From Callipepla californica brunnescens (lineage: Eukaryota > Chordata > Aves > Galliformes > Odontophoridae), in assembly GCA_023055505.1 (NCBI GenBank), contig JALIRH010000062.1, positions 2,669,115 to 2,733,114 on the forward strand: 64,000 nt of DNA. Reading direction: 5' to 3'. Shown one piece after another: positions 59,800-64,000 of this stretch (its first letter is position 1; each line of letters begins with the position of its first letter). The notes under the pieces are model-generated. The model was not told the origin of the DNA. It worked only from the letters and a program-made list of their open reading frames with translations, and ran no database searches. The position numbers and the translations under genes are program-made.

Positions 59800-61738
59800 G
59801 AGAACAAGGAAAATGTGTAAACTGCCTTAATTTTAATGTACACTAGCATTCTCAAACTAAGAATCAGCATAATACAATTAGCTGTAACAGAAGTTTCTCC
59901 ACTGACTTACACCATTTCTTACTAATTTGCTTTTCTATATTTTTCATCTGTTACTGACTCATGCAGAAATTTATTGCTTGCATTGAGACAAAAAGCTGAA
60001 TTATTTCCTTATATATGTCATTAATACAGCTAAGTAATGTTCAGAAATAACCTTGCAACCTAAGAAAAAACAAAAATAATAATAAAATGGAGATTCTGAT
60101 TGGAGTAGCTATTTAAAATAGATAAATAAGAGTGAATGCATGTATTCAATAAAATAATGGAACCTTTATTTTTCAGGTATCAAAAAAGTATAGCAGTAGC
60201 CAGGAGGAACACTGCTTCTTGGAAAATTTATCACCTGTCCAGAGAAGATGGGTTTTACTGTGCTCACTTTACATGCAATCTGATGAAATAGCTGTTCTTC
60301 ATATCTAGGAGATAGATTAGAAATGTTTACTGTGACCTAGGTACATCCTTTCTACATGCCACAGTTATTTAAACACAATCATAAATTAACTATGTATACT
60401 GTAATATTATTTCTCTGATTAATTAACTTTCATAGGTAACATTAATTTCAGAAGAAAAACGTCTAACATACTGAAAAGCAAAAAGTTATTTAAAACTTTA
60501 AAATAAAAAGGAGAAAGTGGAGGACATGAAGACATTCTGGCATGGATTTGCTACTACTGCTGTCTAGTATCTTAGAATACCTACCTTGAATACAGATAGA
60601 CTAAGGCTTGCTCTGCTCTGCTGAGTACAAAATTGTTCTGTTGTTCTTCTGTCTGATTTGGAGATAGAGTACCATAACTCTAGTCATCCATTTAACTTAT
60701 GCAGCTGTATTTTAAGTGTGACAATCTTCAGAGAAAGATCAATAAGAAGAAGGGGGTAGAGATGAATGTCAACTTAAGCATCTCATGCAGCATAAACAAA
60801 AATAATAATTGCTTAACTTACCATGTTTCTTTTTGTGTCTCTAATAACAAAAATGAAAAGTAAGTTATTTTTAGGAAAATGTATTTCAAAGGGAAAGAGA
60901 TAAATCCTATGTAATGCATGTCTCTAGGCTAGAAAGCATCTTTCCTTAGCCCTATGCAAAATAATATGTCTTTGACATTTGTTTAGATATCTAAGGACAT
61001 TTAGATCTTGCTGAAAACAGAAAGGTAGTTGTATCTTGTTGACTGACCACCATGATTTGTAATGGATTGTCACGACATAAAGATCGTGCATGCATTTTTA
61101 AGTGCTCCTTTACCAGAACTAAACAAGTCACCATTTTTTAACATTCTCAAAAGTTTGACTTCTTTTAAGCACATCTTTCAAGATTTTTCACTAAGTAGAT
61201 CTGTTGTATTTTTGGAGGCCATTAAACCCATTTCTTTGTAATAAAAATTGTTCAGAACAGAATGTATGAAACATCCTCTTTTAGAAATGGAGACCTAATC
61301 TCCTCAATGAAAGAATGATTGAAGAAGGATATATTTCATATTCAAAATAAAACTGCCTGTATCATCTACATAAACTTCCTAAATGTTCTGCAAAATGTAA
61401 AATGACCAAGATATAGGCTTATTAAAATTCATTTGCTTTTGTTGTGGTTGTTCCTTTGTATGACTTCTGAGAGATAATTTCCACAGGAGAATTTGGCATC
61501 TGCCTAATTTTCAGGATCCTTTGTTGTTAAAAGATGTTTTTGTTTTCAGATCGCTGCATTCTGAAGCAGTTTCTGTACTGATAGCTGAAAACATGGAAAC
61601 TGGAAACTGTCACATTCCACAGAACACTGAGACAGAATGTTTCTCCACTTAGAAGCTCAGGCAGAACGTGTAATTATTTTCAGATCTTCTAGAAACATTA
61701 GTTTAGTTTTAGATTGTTTTAATGTTTTGAATTTGTAT
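59800..61738. other. Unassigned DNA
   Basis: A+T-rich, no gene or repeat recognised. Confidence 0.55.
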
Positions 61739-61739
61739 A

Positions 61740-62232
61740 AAAAAAAAAAAAAAAGAAAGAGAAAAGAAAAAAAAGAAAAGAAAAGAAAAGAAAAGAAAAG
61801 AAAAGAAAAGAAAAGAAAAGAAAAGAAAAGAAAAGAAAAGAAAAGAAAAGAAAAGAAAAGAAAAGAAAAGAAAAGAAAAGAAAAGAAAAGAAAAGAAAAG
61901 AAAGAAGAGAAAAGAAGAGAAAAGAAGAGAAGAGAAGAGAAGAGAAGAGAAGAGAAGAGAAGAGAAGAGAAGAGAAGAGAAGAGAAGAGAAGAGAAAAGA
62001 AAAGAAAAGAAAAGAAAAGAAAAGAAAAGAAAAGAAAAGAAAAGAAAAGAAAAGAAAAGAAAAGAAAAGAAAAGAAAAGAAAAGAAAGAAAAGAAAAGAA
62101 AAGAAAAGAAAAGAAAAGAAAAGAAAAGAAAAGAAAAGAAAAGAAAAGAAAAGAAAAGAAAAGAAAAGAAAAGAAAAGAAAAGAAAAGAAAAGAAAAGAA
62201 AAGAAAAGAAAAGAAGAAAAAAAAAAGAAAAA
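61740..62232 (+). repeat. (AAAAG)n array with internal (AAGAG)n block
   Basis: Begins with a poly-A run and irregular A/G. It then has 26 perfect AAAAG units (61771-61900), a short transition, about 14 AAGAG units (61925-61995), then about 19 and about 25 AAAAG units (61991-62085 and 62089-62213) separated by one phase slip, ending in A-rich sequence. The pentamers have no stop codon, so long lysine/glutamate (plus) or phenylalanine/serine (minus) frames appear; these are not genes. Confidence 0.97.
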
Positions 62233-62233
62233 T

Positions 62234-62593
62234 AACAGCATTTTGATTCTGTCATTGTCATTCAGAACAAGCTCAGTGAATCTGTTAGATTCGCTTCCAG
62301 GTTTCACAAGTGACTATTGATCAATTCTATTCATGTAGAAAACAATCAGTTTCCAGTTAGATTTGTCATAAAGTTTTCTTGCTTCATCTCTATCATCTTG
62401 GTAGGTTATTTTTAAGTGGGTAACGCTACAGGCATCCAACAGCAGTTTGCTTGCTGCTATCTCAGTTCTGTTCTAACGAATTCTACTGTTCACATGTTCT
62501 ATAGATGGCATCAGCCAATACGTCAAAATAAAATGTATAGGGTTTTAATATGACTCACGATCATAGAATACCTAAGTCAGAAGTCTATGAGTA
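62234..62593. other. Unassigned DNA
   Basis: Nothing recognised. Confidence 0.5.
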
Positions 62594-62594
62594 T

Positions 62595-63450
62595 CAAAGA
62601 TCTGAGAAGAGTGACACAGTCTGGCTGGATATACAATGGGAGACCATCAGAGATCAGGTCTGAGGCCAGTACTTTTTCATTATTTATGTCATTATTTTTA
62701 TTACAGCCTAGATTATAAGATGACACGTACCTTCAATAAGTTAGTGGATGATACGAACTTTGGATAAATGATCAATACTCTGTTAGACAGGGTTATTATG
62801 TTGAGGAGTCCAGTCAGGTTGAAGAAGAAGGGAGAAAAGAATTCCATGAAATTAATCAAAAACAAACGCAAAGCCTAGTTTTTGTGATAGAAAAAAAATA
62901 ATAATAATAAAAAAATAAATTCTGCTGCAATACAGGTTGAGGCTGAGTGTCTGGGACTATCTCTATTCTGTCCCCTGATGACTCTGTGGACACTATGTTG
63001 GTAGTGCCTATAGGCAATAAATTAGTCCCACAAGCTATACTGAATAAACTCAAGGATCCTATCCTGTTACCTATACCTAAGATGCACCTGAGTTCTGTGG
63101 TGAGGGTGTGAATGTGCGGGCAAAGACATTCATTTATTGGAAGAGTCCTGTGGAAGCCTCTGATGTTGTCTGGTTCAGAGCACAGCATCTGAGGAGTGCT
63201 GTGGAAACAGACTATATTCAGCCTGTAAAAACAAGGAGAGTGAGCTGAAACATTATTCCTCTCTTCAAGTAATGGGATAATTCAAAGAAGATGATCCTGT
63301 ATGGTGACAGAAATGGGAAGTTTCTGGTATACCATATATTTATAGTCAGATACTGGAAAATGTTACCCAGAAAAAGCTCTGTCATACTTGGGAATATTCA
63401 AAAATTCATAACAAAAGTACAAATATCCTAACAGTTTCATTCAGTCAGGT
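62595..63450 (+). repeat. Strongly decayed CR1 LINE, RT region
   Basis: Plus strand: 'gatcaggtctgaggccagta' (normally GVLGPVL), 'aataagttagtggatgatac' (KLVDDT, the RT catalytic motif, at about 62737-62756), 'atgaaattaatcaaaaac' (MKFNKxK), 'tacaggttgaggctgagtgt', then 'ttcagcctgtaaaaacaagg' (FSL-KTR) and 'actggaaaatgttacccag'. A TAA run (about 62899-62910) lies inside. The order matches CR1, but divergence is high and the 62960-63190 part is doubtful. Confidence 0.5.
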
Positions 63451-64000
63451 TTGCTTTTCACAGAAAATCAAATGACCACTTGAAATCTTCCATGTGTAAT
63501 TTTTCATGATTTTGCATTACAAAATGATTATCTCTAAAGCAATTACTTTATTGGTGGTTTACATTGTCAACAACACAATGATTTTGTTTAAATAATAGAT
63601 TACATAGCTTTACACATACATTTCTTTTAATTGCATTTTAAAAACTACTTACACTACACACATAGTTGTCTGTGAATAACGTCAGTGCTGACTCAGAACT
63701 TTAGGAATTTCTACATTTGGAAATGCTGCTGGTCTTGTTTAGGTAAGGCTTACATTGCTATCATGATTGTTTCATGACCTACGTTCTTTGTCAGTCTTGC
63801 CTGACTGTTAAAATCATAACGACAGTTTAAGTATCCAGGATATTTTCTAATCATTTGAATAAACAATTAAATGTGATTATTGTTTTTGTCAACATAGTTA
63901 AAATAATTTGTATACTTTTTCTCCTGAAAATAATGTCAATCAAGCACTGTGTACCATTCGTAGGTTTTGGACTGTAAGTATCTCAATCTCCAGGTGTCTT
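63451..64000. other. Unassigned DNA
   Basis: A+T-rich, nothing recognised up to the window edge. Confidence 0.5.

Noticed and set aside
61637..62320. Lysine/glutamate-rich (227 aa) and phenylalanine/serine-rich (216 aa) frames
   Set aside because: Produced by the AAAAG/AAGAG array; no coding evidence.
1..64000. tRNA, rRNA, CRISPR, bacterial-type operons
   Set aside because: None seen; sequence character is that of an avian nuclear repeat-rich desert.

Overview
This is an A+T-rich vertebrate nuclear window, most probably from a bird and quite possibly a galliform such as chicken. The reason is its repeat content: many CR1 LINE fragments (several with the CR1 tail built on an 8-bp ATTCTATG-like unit), several families of avian-type ERV solo LTRs, and mariner relics. 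I found no convincing protein-coding exon, tRNA, rRNA or CRISPR array. Every ORF that encodes something recognisable belongs to a transposon relic, so the window reads as a gene desert, or as part of a very large intron, filled with successive waves of dead transposons.

Layout. 1-4 kb: mostly unique DNA with two CR1 scraps. 4.45-4.97 kb: relic of an avian ERVL-type LTR (+). 7.8-9.5 kb: an old LTR (family A) split by a CR1, then a relic of a CR1 5' half. 9.7-14.2 kb: unique DNA. 14.25-15.45 kb: a dead mariner transposase (+) split by a CR1. 17.0-17.6 kb: a second old family A LTR. 20.1-25.9 kb: the densest repeat block (LTR B, LTR A with target duplication, CR1, a second LTR B with target duplication, then a 2.1-kb CR1). 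28.9-30.5 kb: a CR1 lacking its reverse-transcriptase core. 33.4-34.35 kb: a large (GGGAA)n array with an internal 15-bp higher-order block. 34.4-47 kb: mostly unique, with CR1 fragments and one reverse-oriented LTR. 47.3-48.3 kb: family A solo LTR beside an ERVL-type LTR. 48.8-51.7 kb: two CR1 segments in opposite orientation whose arrangement fits a twin-primed inversion. 54.2-55.6 kb: a second dead mariner (-), split by a family A solo LTR. 58.05-59.8 kb: CR1 with recognisable RT. 61.74-62.23 kb: an (AAAAG)n array with an internal (AAGAG)n block. 62.6-63.4 kb: a decayed CR1.

Nesting gives a relative history. The mariners are oldest. A CR1 entered one and a family A LTR entered the other. 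A CR1 also entered an older family A LTR. The three younger family A LTRs still carry perfect 5-bp target duplications. No autonomous element is intact. The most unusual structures are the two pentanucleotide arrays, both built as pure block / variant block / pure block, and the inverted CR1 pair at 48.8-51.7 kb. Family names other than CR1, mariner and ERVL-type are deliberately left generic because no library search was possible.
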